Shown: positions 1-9,218, counted from the first letter of the stretch. The stretch is 64,000 nt of DNA from Nocardia higoensis (GCF_015477835.1 NZ_JADLQN010000001.1:744001-808000), one strand, 5' to 3'. The notes: generated by a model from the sequence alone, not told the origin. Made by a program: numbers and translations.

Positions 1-1490
1 TCCAATGCCGAGGTCACCTCGTCCAGCAGCACGATGGGCGCGTCCGCGAGCAACGCTCGGGCGATCGACACACGTTGGCGTTCACCGCCGGAGAGCAACA
101 CTCCACCCTCGCCCACCGTCGTCGCCCAGCCACCGGGCAGTCGCTCGACCACCTCGTCCAGCCGCGCCGCGCTCGCCGCCGCCGCGAACTCGGCGTCGGT
201 GGCGCCGGGTCGGCCCAGTCGCACGTTCTCCGCGATCGTGCCGTCGAATAGGTAGGCGTCTTGGAAGACGATGGCGATGCGGGACATCAACTCCTCGGGA
301 TCCATAGCCCGCACATCCACACCGCCCACCCGGACCGCGCCCGAGTCCACGTCGTAGAACCGTGCCAGCACCTGCAACACCGTGCTCTTGCCCGCGCCGG
401 AGGGGCCGACGAGGGCAAGCCGCTGCCCGGCGGGCACGGTGAACGACACGGCGTCGAGCACGATGCGGTCGCCCTGTCCGAAGGTCACGGATTCGAACTG
501 CACGTCGTGGGTCACCGGTCGCAGCGGTTCGGCTGGCCGCGGCAGGGGTTCGGTGCGCAGGACCGCATCGAGCCGGGCCAGTTCCGCGCGTGCCTTGCGC
601 ATGCGGCCGGTGAGCTCGGCCAGTGACAGCAGCGGGTCGGCGCAGCGGGCGGCGAGCACCAGGATCGTCAGGACTTCCGCCACCCCGATGCGGCCGCCGA
701 GCGCGAGGTAGGCGCCCAGAGCCAGCAGCAGGGTGAAGATCGCCTGCACGGTGAGCGCAGATCCGATCATCCCCGGTAGCGCCGCCAGGGTGGATCGGCG
801 GGAGGCCCGCTGCAGTTCCCTGAGTGAGTCGTCGAGCAGCTCGAAGCGCTCGCCCGTCCGTCCGCCCGCGCGCAGTGCGGGTTGAGCCTGGAGGTATTCG
901 ACGACTCGATCGGCGGCTCGATGCCCCCGTTCGTGTCGCTGGGCGTCGGTGGCCGACATCGAGCGCGCTGTCCAGCTCTGGACCAGGGCCACCAGTGGCG
1001 CGGCGAGCAGGGCGGCCACCCCGAGCTGCCAGTTGTAGGCGAGCATGACGATCACGATGGTCGACGGTGTCACCCAGGCGGAGATGAACGGCGCCAGCAG
1101 GTGCGCGAGCACGCTCATGACGTCGAGGACCCCGCGACCGGCCATGACCGATACCTCGCCGACGCGCCCACCCTGATACCAGCCGATGGGCAGGCGGGCG
1201 AGGTGGTCCCCGAGTCGGTAGTACATGCCACGCAACAGCGCGGTGCCGACGTGGAATCCGGCGCGGTCGCTGACGTAGCGCAGAACGGCGTAGACCGCGA
1301 CAGCCGCGGCGAACGCGATCAGCCACTGCCCGGCGTCACCGGGGTCGTCGCCGAACAGTGCTCGCAGCACGGGCACGAGCAGGGCGTAGGCGAGTCCCTC
1401 GGCCACGGCGGTCACCGTCATCAAGGCCACCGTGCGGCGCACCGGGCGGGCGTACTCGTCACCGAGCACGCGCAACAGCATGGCAATCAT
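1..1490 (-). CDS. ABC exporter-fold half transporter (membrane + ATPase), C-terminus beyond window
   Basis: The frame is open from the ATG at 1490 to the left edge, giving 496 residues so far; the end lies outside the window. The N-terminal half has several hydrophobic segments of a type I exporter fold. The C-terminal half is an ATPase with Walker A GPSGAGKST, signature LLSGGERQR, Walker B DAPIVLLDE and the start of a D-loop VTSALD at the edge. It overlaps the stop of the next half transporter by ATGA, so the two are translationally coupled and probably form a heterodimer. Paired half transporters of this kind include IrtAB and YbtPQ, which import ferric siderophores despite the exporter fold. 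Substrate is inferred from the pairing, not shown. Confidence 0.85.
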   Translation of the reverse strand, partial: MIAMLLRVLGDEYARPVRRTVALMTVTAVAEGLAYALLVPVLRALFGDDPGDAGQWLIAFAAAVAVYAVLRYVSDRAGFHVGTALLRGMYYRLGDHLARLPIGWYQGGRVGEVSVMAGRGVLDVMSVLAHLLAPFISAWVTPSTIVIVMLAYNWQLGVAALLAAPLVALVQSWTARSMSATDAQRHERGHRAADRVVEYLQAQPALRAGGRTGERFELLDDSLRELQRASRRSTLAALPGMIGSALTVQAIFTLLLALGAYLALGGRIGVAEVLTILVLAARCADPLLSLAELTGRMRKARAELARLDAVLRTEPLPRPAEPLRPVTHDVQFESVTFGQGDRIVLDAVSFTVPAGQRLALVGPSGAGKSTVLQVLARFYDVDSGAVRVGGVDVRAMDPEELMSRIAIVFQDAYLFDGTIAENVRLGRPGATDAEFAAAASAARLDEVVERLPGGWATTVGEGGVLLSGGERQRVSIARALLADAPIVLLDEVTSAL

Positions 1491-3274
1491 CCGAACTCCT
1501 CTGCTCGGGTCACCTCGACATCGATCAGCGCCGAGCGATGGGATCGCCACAGCGCGGCGAACTTTCCGTCTCGTGCCAGTAGTTCGGCAGGGCTCGCCTG
1601 TTCGACGATCACTCCGTCCTCGAGCACGACGACGTGGTCGGCATCGCTGATCGTCTCCAGGCGATGCGCGATCACCAGCACCGTGCGGTCGCTACGCAGC
1701 TTCGCCAATGTCCGGCGCACCGCCAGTTCGGTGTGCGGATCGGCGAAGGCGGTCGCTTCGTCGAGCACCAGCACGGGTGCGTCGGTCAGCAGGGCGCGGG
1801 CGATCGAGAGCCGTTGCCTCTCGCCGCCGGAGAGCGTCACCTCCTCGCAAAGGACTGTCTCGTATCCGCGCGGCAATTCCAGAATGCGGTGGTGGATGTT
1901 CGCCGCCTCGGCGGCGCGCACGATGTCATCCAGGTCAGCGTGGGGGACCGCGAGCGCGATGTTGTCCGCCACCGACGCGCGCAACAGGCGCACGTCCTGG
2001 AAGACGAAGGACACCATCCGGTGGAGCTCGCGACTGCCGATCCGCCGGAGATCGACCCCGCCGAGCGCGATCGAGCCGTGCGTCGGATCGAAGAACCGCG
2101 GAAGCAGCTGGACCAGTGTCGATTTCCCGCTTCCCGACGGCCCGACGACGGCGGTGACCGTTCCTGGTTCGAGTACCAGGTCGATGCCGCGCAACACCTC
2201 TCGGTCCGCGTCGTAGCCGAAACGGACGGCGCGAAGCTCCACCCGGTGTCCGCTCGGTGCGACGGGATGATCGGGTTCCGCAAGCGCGGGCACTGCCAGG
2301 ACATCGGCGATGCGCCCGAGGGCGCGCCGGGCCGCCTGCATATCATCGAATCCGTGGCCGAGTGCGGCGACCGGAGCAGTCAAGCCCAAACTCAGCAGCA
2401 GGAAAGGCAGCAGATCGGCCGGGGCCATGACGCCGGAGGTGATCAGCGCCATGCCGCCCGTCGACACGACCAGCAGGACGAACGGCGGCGACAGCACCAC
2501 CTGCATGGCCGCGGCGACACCGGCGAGACCACGAACCATCCGCAGAAAAGTGTCGGCGAAACCATCCGTGGCCGCCCGGAATCTGCGGTGCGCGCGTCCC
2601 GCGCCGCCGAACGCCTTCACCACCGCGATGCCCTGCACGAATTCGACGACGGAATCGGCGATCCGGCCCATGCCCTCGTCGAACTGCGCCTGCTCACGTA
2701 GCCTGGCCGGCGTCATCATCAACGGGACCAGCAGGACGGCCAGCAGCACCGGGATCAGCGTGATCAGGGTGAGCCGCCAGTCGACGGTGAACAGGTAGAT
2801 CAACGAGACGACCGGCACCACGAACGCGGAGGTCAGTTCGCTAGGCGTGTGAGCGATGAACGGATGCACGGCGCCGACGTCCTCACCGACCACCTTCGCC
2901 AGCTCACCGGTTCGGCGGCCGGAGAACCAGCCGATCGGGGCCCGGCTCAGGTGCTCGGCCAATCGGCGGCGAAACGACAGCTGCACCTGGTCGTCGAGGA
3001 TGTGGCCGATTCCCGAGGACGCGGCCGTGCACAGCAGCCGCACGAACAAGCCGATCGCCCCCGCGGCGACGACGAGTCGAACAGATTCGGAGTCGATCGG
3101 AGCGGGCGCCAGCAGGATTCGGCCCAGCTCCGCCACGGCGAGCAGCGGCGCCAACCCGGCGACGGCGCCGATCACCTGAAGGACGACGACTGTCGTGAAG
3201 CCGCGGATGTGCGGGCGCAGCAGTCCCGCGATGCCCGGTGCGGAATCGGACTCGGTGGGAAGCGTGGCGGTCAT
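1487..3274 (-). CDS. ABC exporter-fold half transporter, IrtAB/YbtPQ-like
   Basis: A 595-residue fused membrane-ATPase half transporter. The N-terminal ~320 residues carry six predicted helices. The ATPase domain has Walker A VGPSGSGKST, signature TLSGGERQR, and Walker B VLVLDEATAFADP. The ATAFAD variant in place of ATSALD is common in the YbtPQ/IrtAB siderophore-import subfamily, which is my reason for this placement. The start at 3274 overlaps the hydrolase stop by one base (TGATG), and the end overlaps the next transporter (ATGA), so the three genes form one tight operon. A much longer reading through the upstream gene is rejected because it overlaps a clear hydrolase. The partner is the 1-1490 gene. 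Confidence 0.88.
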   Translation of the reverse strand: MTATLPTESDSAPGIAGLLRPHIRGFTTVVVLQVIGAVAGLAPLLAVAELGRILLAPAPIDSESVRLVVAAGAIGLFVRLLCTAASSGIGHILDDQVQLSFRRRLAEHLSRAPIGWFSGRRTGELAKVVGEDVGAVHPFIAHTPSELTSAFVVPVVSLIYLFTVDWRLTLITLIPVLLAVLLVPLMMTPARLREQAQFDEGMGRIADSVVEFVQGIAVVKAFGGAGRAHRRFRAATDGFADTFLRMVRGLAGVAAAMQVVLSPPFVLLVVSTGGMALITSGVMAPADLLPFLLLSLGLTAPVAALGHGFDDMQAARRALGRIADVLAVPALAEPDHPVAPSGHRVELRAVRFGYDADREVLRGIDLVLEPGTVTAVVGPSGSGKSTLVQLLPRFFDPTHGSIALGGVDLRRIGSRELHRMVSFVFQDVRLLRASVADNIALAVPHADLDDIVRAAEAANIHHRILELPRGYETVLCEEVTLSGGERQRLSIARALLTDAPVLVLDEATAFADPHTELAVRRTLAKLRSDRTVLVIAHRLETISDADHVVVLEDGVIVEQASPAELLARDGKFAALWRSHRSALIDVEVTRAEEFG

Positions 3275-4260
3275 CAGCTGCCCGCCTTCGGTAGTTCCGA
3301 CCGCACCGCCACGTGCTCGCGGACGAAGGCGAGGATGTGGGCACGAGCCGGTTTCGCCGCTGCCGCCAACCCGGGCATGCTCAGGAAGGAGTGCGTCGCC
3401 CGCGGGTAGCGCGTCGATGTCACCTCGACTTCGGCTCGGCGCAGGCGCGCGGCATACGCCGGGGACTGGTCTTCGAGCGGGTCCAGACCTGCCGAGATGA
3501 TGAGAGCCGGTGCCAGGCCGCAGAGCTCGTCGATGTGGATGGGGGACACCACGCGTGCGTCGAAGGAATCCGGCAGGGCGAGCCGTTGCACCGCACGGCA
3601 ATTGGCCGGTGTGGCCGTCGGACTGTCGGCGTTGGCGGTGAAGGAGGGGTACTCGAAGACGCCGGATGTCCAGTCGAGTTGCGGATTGATCAGCACCTGG
3701 GCACCCACCGACAGACCGAGGCCTGCGGCGCTGATGGCGGTCAGAGCGGCCAGCGTCGCGCCCGCGCTCGAGCCGAGCAGGACGATTCGGGTGGGATCAC
3801 CGCCCCAGTCGGCGGCCCGGTCGGCGAGCAGCGGCGCGGCCTCGTACGCATCCTGGACTGCGGCGGGGATCGGGTGTTCGGGCGCCAGCCGGTAGTCGAG
3901 CGAGGCGACCACGGCGGGAGAGCGGGCCGCGAGATGACTGAGCAACCAGTCGTCCTGGCGGGCCTCGCCGCCGATGAATCCGCCGCCGTGAAAGGCGATC
4001 ACCAGGGGTGCGGCGGTGCCCGCGCGCTCCGGTCGATAGACGCGGACGTTCAGCTGTCTACCAGGGAGGTCGAGGGTATGGGTGGTGATGCGTGCGCCGC
4101 GGTCGGGTCTGCCGGTGACCAGCTTGCCGACGGGCGAAAGGAGCGTTCGGTGCTGCGCTCGGCGCAACTCGATCAGCTGGGCGGGGGTGATCGAATCCCA
4201 GTCGGGCTGGGGAGCGATCGCAGTCAGCAGCCGCATGCGCAGGGGGAGTGTGCCTCTCAT
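3274..4260 (-). CDS. alpha/beta hydrolase of the HSL/GDXG lipase-esterase family
   Basis: A 328-residue hydrolase. It shows the oxyanion-hole motif HGGGFIGG (near residue 90), the nucleophile elbow GSSAGA, a late Asp in a DPLEDQ segment and a His in ATHSF, the catalytic triad order of hormone-sensitive-lipase-like esterases. It is the first gene of the operon with two ABC half transporters, one base overlapping the next start. In siderophore loci esterases can release iron by cleaving the siderophore, so such a role is possible here, but a general ester or lipid substrate fits equally well. An alternative ATG lies 24 bases further in at 4236. No iron-repressor (IdeR-type) box was seen upstream. 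Confidence 0.85.
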   Translation of the reverse strand: MRGTLPLRMRLLTAIAPQPDWDSITPAQLIELRRAQHRTLLSPVGKLVTGRPDRGARITTHTLDLPGRQLNVRVYRPERAGTAAPLVIAFHGGGFIGGEARQDDWLLSHLAARSPAVVASLDYRLAPEHPIPAAVQDAYEAAPLLADRAADWGGDPTRIVLLGSSAGATLAALTAISAAGLGLSVGAQVLINPQLDWTSGVFEYPSFTANADSPTATPANCRAVQRLALPDSFDARVVSPIHIDELCGLAPALIISAGLDPLEDQSPAYAARLRRAEVEVTSTRYPRATHSFLSMPGLAAAAKPARAHILAFVREHVAVRSELPKAGS

Positions 4261-4346
4261 GGCATCGATCGTCGCGAACGCGGGATGAGCACGGCATCCG
4301 CCAGCGGGCGTCGGCAGGTACGGGATGGCGCGTACGCAACATCTTT

Positions 4347-4370
4347 CGACTACGTAGTCCGGCGTAGTCG
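4347..4370. promoter_or_regulatory. inverted repeat upstream of the hydrolase-ABC operon
   Basis: CGACTACG and CGTAGTCG form perfect 8-base arms around an 8-base loop. The repeat lies about 90 bases upstream of the hydrolase start. The same octamer CGTAGTCG recurs at 6445-6452, upstream of the adjacent sensor kinase, which suggests a shared regulator, perhaps the NarL-type regulator encoded between them. Function is inferred. Confidence 0.4.
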
Positions 4371-4440
4371 AGAGCGCGGGCGACGTGGGCTTCGTACGCG
4401 AACTCCAGCGATCTCCGGGCAGTCCCCGAGTCCGTGTCGG

Positions 4441-5103
4441 TCAGGAGACCAGCCCGGTTCGATAGGCGATCACGACGAGCTGCGCGCGATCACGAGCGCC
4501 GAGTTTGACCATCGCTCTGCTGACATGTGTGCGCGCGGTGGCCGGGCTGAGGTACAAGGCGGCGCCGATCTCCGCGTTGTTCATGCCCTGCCCGACCAAG
4601 GCGAGCACTTCGCGTTCTCGATCGGTCAGCACCGCCAGGCGCTCCCGCGCGGATTCGGCGACCTTGCGCGCAATGGTGATCTGCCCGATGAGCCGACGGG
4701 TGACCCGGGGCGCGAGGAGGGCGTCCCCGGCGGCGACCACCCGGATGGCGTGCAGCAGCTCGGTGGGGCCCGCGTCCTTGAGCAGGAACCCGCTCGCGCC
4801 CGCCTGGAGGGCGTCGAAGACGTTCTCGTCGGTGTCGTAGGTGGTGAGGATGAGGACCTTGACCTGTTCGAGCCCCGTGGTCTCGGCGATGGCCGAGGTG
4901 GCGCGGATGCCGTCCATGCGCGGCATGCGGATGTCCATGAGCACCACATCGGGACGGGTGGCCAGAGCTCGCTCCACGACCTCGGCCCCGTCGGTGGCCT
5001 CGCCGACCACCGTGATGTCGTCCTCCAGGTCGAGCAGGACCTTGAAGCCGGAGCGCACCAGATGCTCGTCGTCGGCGAGCAGCACCTTGATCGCGGAGTT
5101 CAC
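4441..5103 (-). CDS. NarL/FixJ-family response regulator
   Basis: A 220-residue regulator starting at GTG 5103; an upstream ATG would run deep into the kinase gene. Receiver domain: acidic pair DD near residue 11-12, phospho-acceptor Asp57 in VVLMDIRMPRMDG, a Thr-containing TTYDTDE segment and Lys in FLLKDAG. The C-terminal ~65 residues form a LuxR-type helix-turn-helix (LTDREREVLALVGQGMNNAEIG). It begins 22 bases after the stop of its cognate kinase. Together they form a two-component system that probably controls nearby genes; candidate targets are the hydrolase-ABC operon and the kinase promoter, which share an octamer. Confidence 0.92.
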   Translation of the reverse strand: MNSAIKVLLADDEHLVRSGFKVLLDLEDDITVVGEATDGAEVVERALATRPDVVLMDIRMPRMDGIRATSAIAETTGLEQVKVLILTTYDTDENVFDALQAGASGFLLKDAGPTELLHAIRVVAAGDALLAPRVTRRLIGQITIARKVAESARERLAVLTDREREVLALVGQGMNNAEIGAALYLSPATARTHVSRAMVKLGARDRAQLVVIAYRTGLVS

Positions 5104-5125
5104 GGAATCCAGGCAATCACAGCGT

Positions 5126-6343
5126 TCACAGGCTCGATGCGACCGGGCCGAGCGGCAGGCGCGCGAGCACCTCGAACCCGCCGTCCGGCCGGGGATTCGC
5201 CTCGAGATCACCGCCCAGCAATCGGCAGCGTTCACGCATGCCGACGATTCCTCGGCCGGACGCCGCCGTTCCCGTGTCACCGGCCGCGCCGCCGCGAGGG
5301 GTGTCGCGGCGGCCCTCGTCGATCACCTGGATGCGTAGTTCGTCGGCGCAGGGCTCGAGCGCCACCGTCACTCGGGTCGGGCCGACATGACGGATCACAT
5401 TCGTGATCGATTCCTGCACGATCCGATACGCCGCGCTGCCCACCGCGCTCGGCAGCGGCCTGATGGGCGGCGTGTGCTCGAAGACGATATCGAGCCCGGC
5501 GTCTTGTGCCTTGCCGGTGAGTTCGTGAATCCGGTCGACCCCGGGGTACGGGCCACGATCGTCGCCCTCACGCAGCACACCGAGAATGGCCCGCATCTCC
5601 TGCAGGGCTCGTGAACTGGTTTTCTCGATGGTGCGCAAAGCTTCCCGAGCCTGTTCCGGGCGCTTGTCGAGCACATGCGCGGTGACCCCGGACTGCACAT
5701 TGATGATGGCGATCGCGTGAGCGACGGTGTCGTGGACCTCGCGGGCGATGCGCAATCGCTCGGCATCGACCCGCGCTCTGGCCTCCTCTTCACGCGAGCG
5801 TTCGGCCAGCTCCGCGCGCTGCTGAGCCTCGGCGGCGATAACCCGCCGAGAGCGGACGTTCTCCCCCAGAGCTGTGCTGATCACCGACGCGCCGATCCGG
5901 AAGAACACCCAGCCGATCGCTGACACCGGCTCGACATCCGCACCCGCGATCAGCCAGCACACGGACAGGACCGAGATGCCCGCGCCCGCGATGATCAGCG
6001 ATCGACGACCCTCACCGTAAGCGGCGAGGGTGTAGAGGGCGACGAACAACGCGAGGTAGGACATCCGATCGGGAAAGTCGAAGCCGAAGTACATCACGCT
6101 GGCGACCCCGGTGATCACGAATACCGCTACGGGCCTGAGGCGCCGGGCGACGACAGCCAGGCCGCTGATGACCAGCAGGGCGTATCCGATCGCCGAGATC
6201 GGTGTCGACGGCGGCTCGACCGGCACGGTGACCATGGCGCCGAGAACCTGTATCACCGTGACGAACAACGCGAGCGCGAGATCGTGCAACCACGTGGGCC
6301 GCAGCGGGACCCGAACGCGCTGTTCCAGTATCGCCGCTCGCAT
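5126..6343 (-). CDS. NarL-type sensor histidine kinase (HisKA_3)
   Basis: A membrane sensor kinase of about 405 residues (an ATG 30 bases further upstream at 6373 is also possible). The first ~165 residues contain four to six hydrophobic helices with little extracellular loop, so the sensor is probably membrane-embedded. The dimerisation box has His204 in REVHDTVAHA. The ATPase domain contains the N-box VQESITNVIRH and the G-box region GRGIVGMRERCRLLGG. Its stop is 22 bases before the regulator GTG. The signal cannot be told from sequence. Confidence 0.9.
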   Translation of the reverse strand: MRAAILEQRVRVPLRPTWLHDLALALFVTVIQVLGAMVTVPVEPPSTPISAIGYALLVISGLAVVARRLRPVAVFVITGVASVMYFGFDFPDRMSYLALFVALYTLAAYGEGRRSLIIAGAGISVLSVCWLIAGADVEPVSAIGWVFFRIGASVISTALGENVRSRRVIAAEAQQRAELAERSREEEARARVDAERLRIAREVHDTVAHAIAIINVQSGVTAHVLDKRPEQAREALRTIEKTSSRALQEMRAILGVLREGDDRGPYPGVDRIHELTGKAQDAGLDIVFEHTPPIRPLPSAVGSAAYRIVQESITNVIRHVGPTRVTVALEPCADELRIQVIDEGRRDTPRGGAAGDTGTAASGRGIVGMRERCRLLGGDLEANPRPDGGFEVLARLPLGPVASSL

Positions 6344-6577
6344 TCGGTGATAGTAGGACACCGGCCGCAACACATCGCCCGCTCACCGGCGTGATCGACG
6401 ACGTCGCACGACGTATCGGCGCACCGCGCTCGTGCGCACTTCTGCGTAGTCGGCCCTGACCGTCGGCGCTTACGGCGCTGCCCGCACCGACCGAGCGGGC
6501 GAGCACCCTGTGCGCCGTCGTCGGACAGCGTATGGCGATGATGGTTCGCACGACCCTCAGTGAAAGGACCCCATTCT

Positions 6578-7339
6578 ATGAGCGAGAACACCCCCAAGGT
6601 CGCCATCGTCACCGGCGCCGCCCGCGGTATCGGCGCCGCCGTCTCCACCCGGCTGGCCTCGGACGGTTTCGCGGTCGCGGTGCTCGATCTCGACGAGCAG
6701 GCTTGCACACCGGTCGTCGAGAAGATCGAGGCCGCGGGTGGCAAGGCGGTCGCGATCGGCGCCGACGTCTCCGACGAGAAGTCGGTCGCCGCGGCGGTGG
6801 ATCGGGTCGTCCAGGAGCTCGGCGCGCCGGTCGCGCTGGTCAACAATGCCGGCATCACCCGCGACAACCTGCTGTTCAAGATGAGCGTGGCGGAGTGGGA
6901 CGCGGTCATGAACGTGCACCTGCGCGGCTCGTTCCTGATGAGCCGCGCCACCCAGAAGCACATGGCCGACGCCGGCTGGGGCCGGATCGTGAACCTGTCG
7001 AGCGTGTCGGCGCTGGGCAACCGCGGTCAGGCCAACTACTCCGCCGCCAAGGCCGGCTTGCAGGGCTTCACCAAGACGCTGGCGATCGAGCTGGGCCGCT
7101 TCGGCGTGACCGTCAACGCGATCGCGCCCGGTTTCATCGACACCGAGATGACCGCCGCCACCGCCGCCCGCATCGGCATGGACTTCGACGACCTGAAAGC
7201 CGCCGCGGCCAAGGAGATCCCGGTGCAGCGGGTCGGGCAGCCCGAGGACATCGCCGCGGCGGTGTCGTACTTCTTCCGCGAGGAAGCCGGATTCGTCTCC
7301 GGCCAGGTTCTCTACGTCGCGGGCGGACCGCGGGCCTGA
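6578..7339 (+). CDS. fabG: 3-oxoacyl-ACP reductase-like short-chain dehydrogenase
   Basis: A 253-residue classical SDR. The cofactor motif TGAARGIG lies at the N-terminus, followed by NNAG, catalytic Ser in NLSSVSALG and YSAAK (Tyr-x3-Lys). The end VSGQVLYVAGG is typical of FabG-like acetoacetyl-CoA or 3-oxoacyl-ACP reductases, which use NAD(P)H. The start is the ATG at 6578, preceded by AAAGGA 11 bases upstream; an ATG 18 bases earlier overlaps that ribosome site and is less likely. It stands alone, divergent from the two-component system. The exact acyl substrate is not predictable. Confidence 0.9.
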   Translation: MSENTPKVAIVTGAARGIGAAVSTRLASDGFAVAVLDLDEQACTPVVEKIEAAGGKAVAIGADVSDEKSVAAAVDRVVQELGAPVALVNNAGITRDNLLFKMSVAEWDAVMNVHLRGSFLMSRATQKHMADAGWGRIVNLSSVSALGNRGQANYSAAKAGLQGFTKTLAIELGRFGVTVNAIAPGFIDTEMTAATAARIGMDFDDLKAAAAKEIPVQRVGQPEDIAAAVSYFFREEAGFVSGQVLYVAGGPRA

Positions 7340-7461
7340 CTCAGCGGGCAGTGCGAACGGTGCTCCGGCGCGGAGATCGAGTTGCCCGTCGCAGCGCGAT
7401 GAGGGAGCATCCCTCGCGCCGGAGCCCGTTCGGTACTACCTCAGGTTGGGAGAGATCCGAG

Positions 7462-7971
7462 TTGTTGAAGAGTTTGCAGGGGTTCAAGGAGTTCCTGATG
7501 CGCGGGAACGTCATCGACCTCGCGGTGGCGGTCGTCATCGGCACCGCGTTCACCACCGTGGTGACCGCGGTGACGAAAGGCGTCATCACCCCGTTGCTCG
7601 CCGTCATCGGCGGGCCTGACGAGCTGGGCCTGGGTTTCCACCTCGTCCCCGGCAAAGCCGCGACCTTCGTCGAAGTCGGCCCGATTATCACCGCCATCCT
7701 GAACTTCATGATCGTGGCGGCAGTCTTGTACTTCGTGCTGATCATGCCCATGCGGCACCTGACCAACAGGTTCGGCACCAAGAAGGCCGCCGAGCCCACC
7801 CAGGTCGAACTGCTCATCGAGATCCGCGACCTGCTGGCCCAGCGGGACGAGGCGATCGAGGCCGAGCACGCCGCGAACCAGCGTGTCGAGCGCGAGCTCG
7901 AGACCAGCAGCCCTGCCACCGGCACGCCCGCCGACGGTCGTGGCGACGACAAGGTGTCCAGCCGGTACTGA
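7462..7971 (+). CDS. mscL: large-conductance mechanosensitive channel MscL
   Basis: A 169-residue channel protein. The N-terminal segment LKSLQGFKEFLMRGNVIDLAVAVVIG (given in part) is the hallmark MscL amphipathic helix and first transmembrane helix. The second helix lies around AILNFMIVAAVLYFVLIMPM, followed by a charged C-terminal bundle with TQVELLIEIRDLLAQR. The tail is about 20-30 residues longer than in E. coli. The start is TTG at 7462, preceded by GGGAGA eight bases upstream; ATG 7498 would remove the conserved N-terminal helix. MscL opens under membrane tension and releases osmolytes on osmotic downshock. Confidence 0.94.
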   Translation: MLKSLQGFKEFLMRGNVIDLAVAVVIGTAFTTVVTAVTKGVITPLLAVIGGPDELGLGFHLVPGKAATFVEVGPIITAILNFMIVAAVLYFVLIMPMRHLTNRFGTKKAAEPTQVELLIEIRDLLAQRDEAIEAEHAANQRVERELETSSPATGTPADGRGDDKVSSRY

Positions 7972-8264
7972 CGGGAACTGCCCATCGCGGCAGCCTCCGG
8001 GGACTTCCGCCGAATCCCGGCTCGGCGGGTCAGCGGATATTCGGTCCGCCGGATCGGGAAACGGTCCTCACGATCTTCTGGTGAAGTGCTATTGTGCACA
8101 TGCGGACGCCTCCCAGAGTGAGAGAGTCCCATCGGGCGATAGCTTTACCGGCTGCGGCGCGGAGCTTCGTCGACAAGAAATCGATGAGATGCCGGGAGCT
8201 TCGTCGTTTCCTGAAGATCTATTCACCAGAGAACTGGAAAATCCCCACCCGAGAGGGAAATGTC

Positions 8265-8351
8265 ATGCTGAGTGCAGTCATCAGCCTCGGTTCCGCAGCC
8301 GCAGTGCTGGCCTGGAGCGCGTTGGCGGCGCTGATCGCGATCATCCTCTGA
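8265..8351 (+). CDS. putative 28-residue single-span membrane peptide
   Basis: A very short frame starting ATGCTGAGTGCAGTC and preceded by a good ribosome site GAGAGG eight bases upstream. The product is almost entirely hydrophobic (one membrane span, roughly LGSAAAVLAWSALAALIAII) and ends at TGA 8349. The same frame is open upstream to 8094, but the ribosome site favours the short form. It lies in an unusually AT-rich stretch. I do not recognise a family. It could be a small stress or membrane-modulating peptide or a type I toxin-like peptide. Confidence 0.4.
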   Translation: MLSAVISLGSAAAVLAWSALAALIAIIL

Positions 8352-8792
8352 TCGTCTGCCGGTTGAATTCGGCAGTCGGTCGTGAGCATCCTCGCCCCGA
8401 AGGAATCAGGGCAGCCGCCTGAGGACCGAAATGTCTATTTTTCCCAGGAGTGATAGACCAGTCGTCCGACAATAGTCGCAACGCAATCAATGCTAAATTA
8501 TTCTGCATCGCTCGAAACGAATGTGCATACGCCCGCGGTGTGTATATGAATTCGTGCCGTATTTCGATTCGTGCGGCCATTGCCTGCAAGGGTTGATCTA
8601 TCCGGCGCGTGGTCTCGCTCGACGCGGCCGTGAAGAATCTGAGCGTGTCGCTGCGACGGTCTCGAATGCCGGTCGGGGATCGGGGTGGCCCGCCGACCGA
8701 CAGCGGCACCGGATCGTGCGGGCCCCACTGCGGCCGCGAATCCTTCGCGGCCGCAGTGGACGATCCGCTCCCGACCGAGAACAGAGGGTAAC
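8352..8792. other. 441-base region without a convincing gene
   Basis: No frame here has coding character on either strand. The first half is markedly AT-richer than the surroundings. The second half holds a strong hairpin at 8725-8759. It separates the tiny peptide from the convergent secreted-protein gene. Confidence 0.5.
8725..8759 (-). terminator. perfect 16-base hairpin downstream of the secreted-protein gene
   Basis: CCACTGCGGCCGCGAA and its exact reverse complement are separated by only TCC. Outer arms GGATCGT (8711-8717) and ACGATCC (8760-8766) could extend the stem after a bulge. It lies 33 bases past the stop of the minus-strand gene at 8793. No T-tract follows, as is usual for actinobacterial terminators. 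Confidence 0.6.
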
Positions 8793-9110
8793 TTAGTAGC
8801 CCGAACGGCCGCACGGGTCGATGGCCGAGCCCGAGGTCCACTCGCACACGTCGCCGAACACGATGGCGAAGGGCAGATTGACCAGAAGGGCGAGAAGCCC
8901 GATGACGTTGCCTTGCTGCAGGAAGGCCGACCCCGTCTGTGCGCCTGCGGTGCCCGAATCGATCGCCGACGAGCCTGTTCCCTGGGCGATGCTCGCCAGC
9001 GGGCCCGGCGCGGGGGCGGAATCGATCGGCGCGGCCGTGGCGCCCGCCGCGGCGGCGACGAGGGATGCCGCCGCGACCGAGGCGGCGGCGAGACGAAGTT
9101 CGGTACGCAT
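8793..9110 (-). CDS. small secreted protein with signal peptide
   Basis: A 105-residue protein. The start at 9110 is chosen because GAGGAG lies seven bases upstream; a second ATG immediately before (9113) is also possible. The N-terminus MRTELRLAAASVAAASLVAA is a typical Sec signal peptide with likely cleavage after ATAA. The mature part is Ala/Gly/Pro-rich, then hydrophobic (VIGLLALLVNLPFAIVF), ending in a short Cys-containing tail (DVCEW, DPCGRSGY) whose two Cys may form a disulfide. Similar small exported proteins are common in Nocardia and Rhodococcus, but I cannot assign a function. Confidence 0.7.
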   Translation of the reverse strand: MRTELRLAAASVAAASLVAAAAGATAAPIDSAPAPGPLASIAQGTGSSAIDSGTAGAQTGSAFLQQGNVIGLLALLVNLPFAIVFGDVCEWTSGSAIDPCGRSGY

Positions 9111-9218
9111 CATTGCGCTCCTCTGTAGAAGAATTGTCATTCACATACTAGCGATGACGCACGCGGCTGTACCAGTTATCACGGTGGTGGGTGAGCGGCA
9201 GAGGGCCGTCCGGCCGCC

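Noticed and set aside
82..1326. 414-residue minus frame inside the first ABC gene
   Set aside because: It is out of frame with the Walker A, signature and Walker B motifs of the real transporter and is Arg/Gly-rich.
4261..4440. Possible iron box (IdeR/DtxR) before the siderophore-type ABC operon
   Set aside because: No sequence like TTAGGTTAGGCTAACCTAA was found; only the CGTAGTCG dyad is present.
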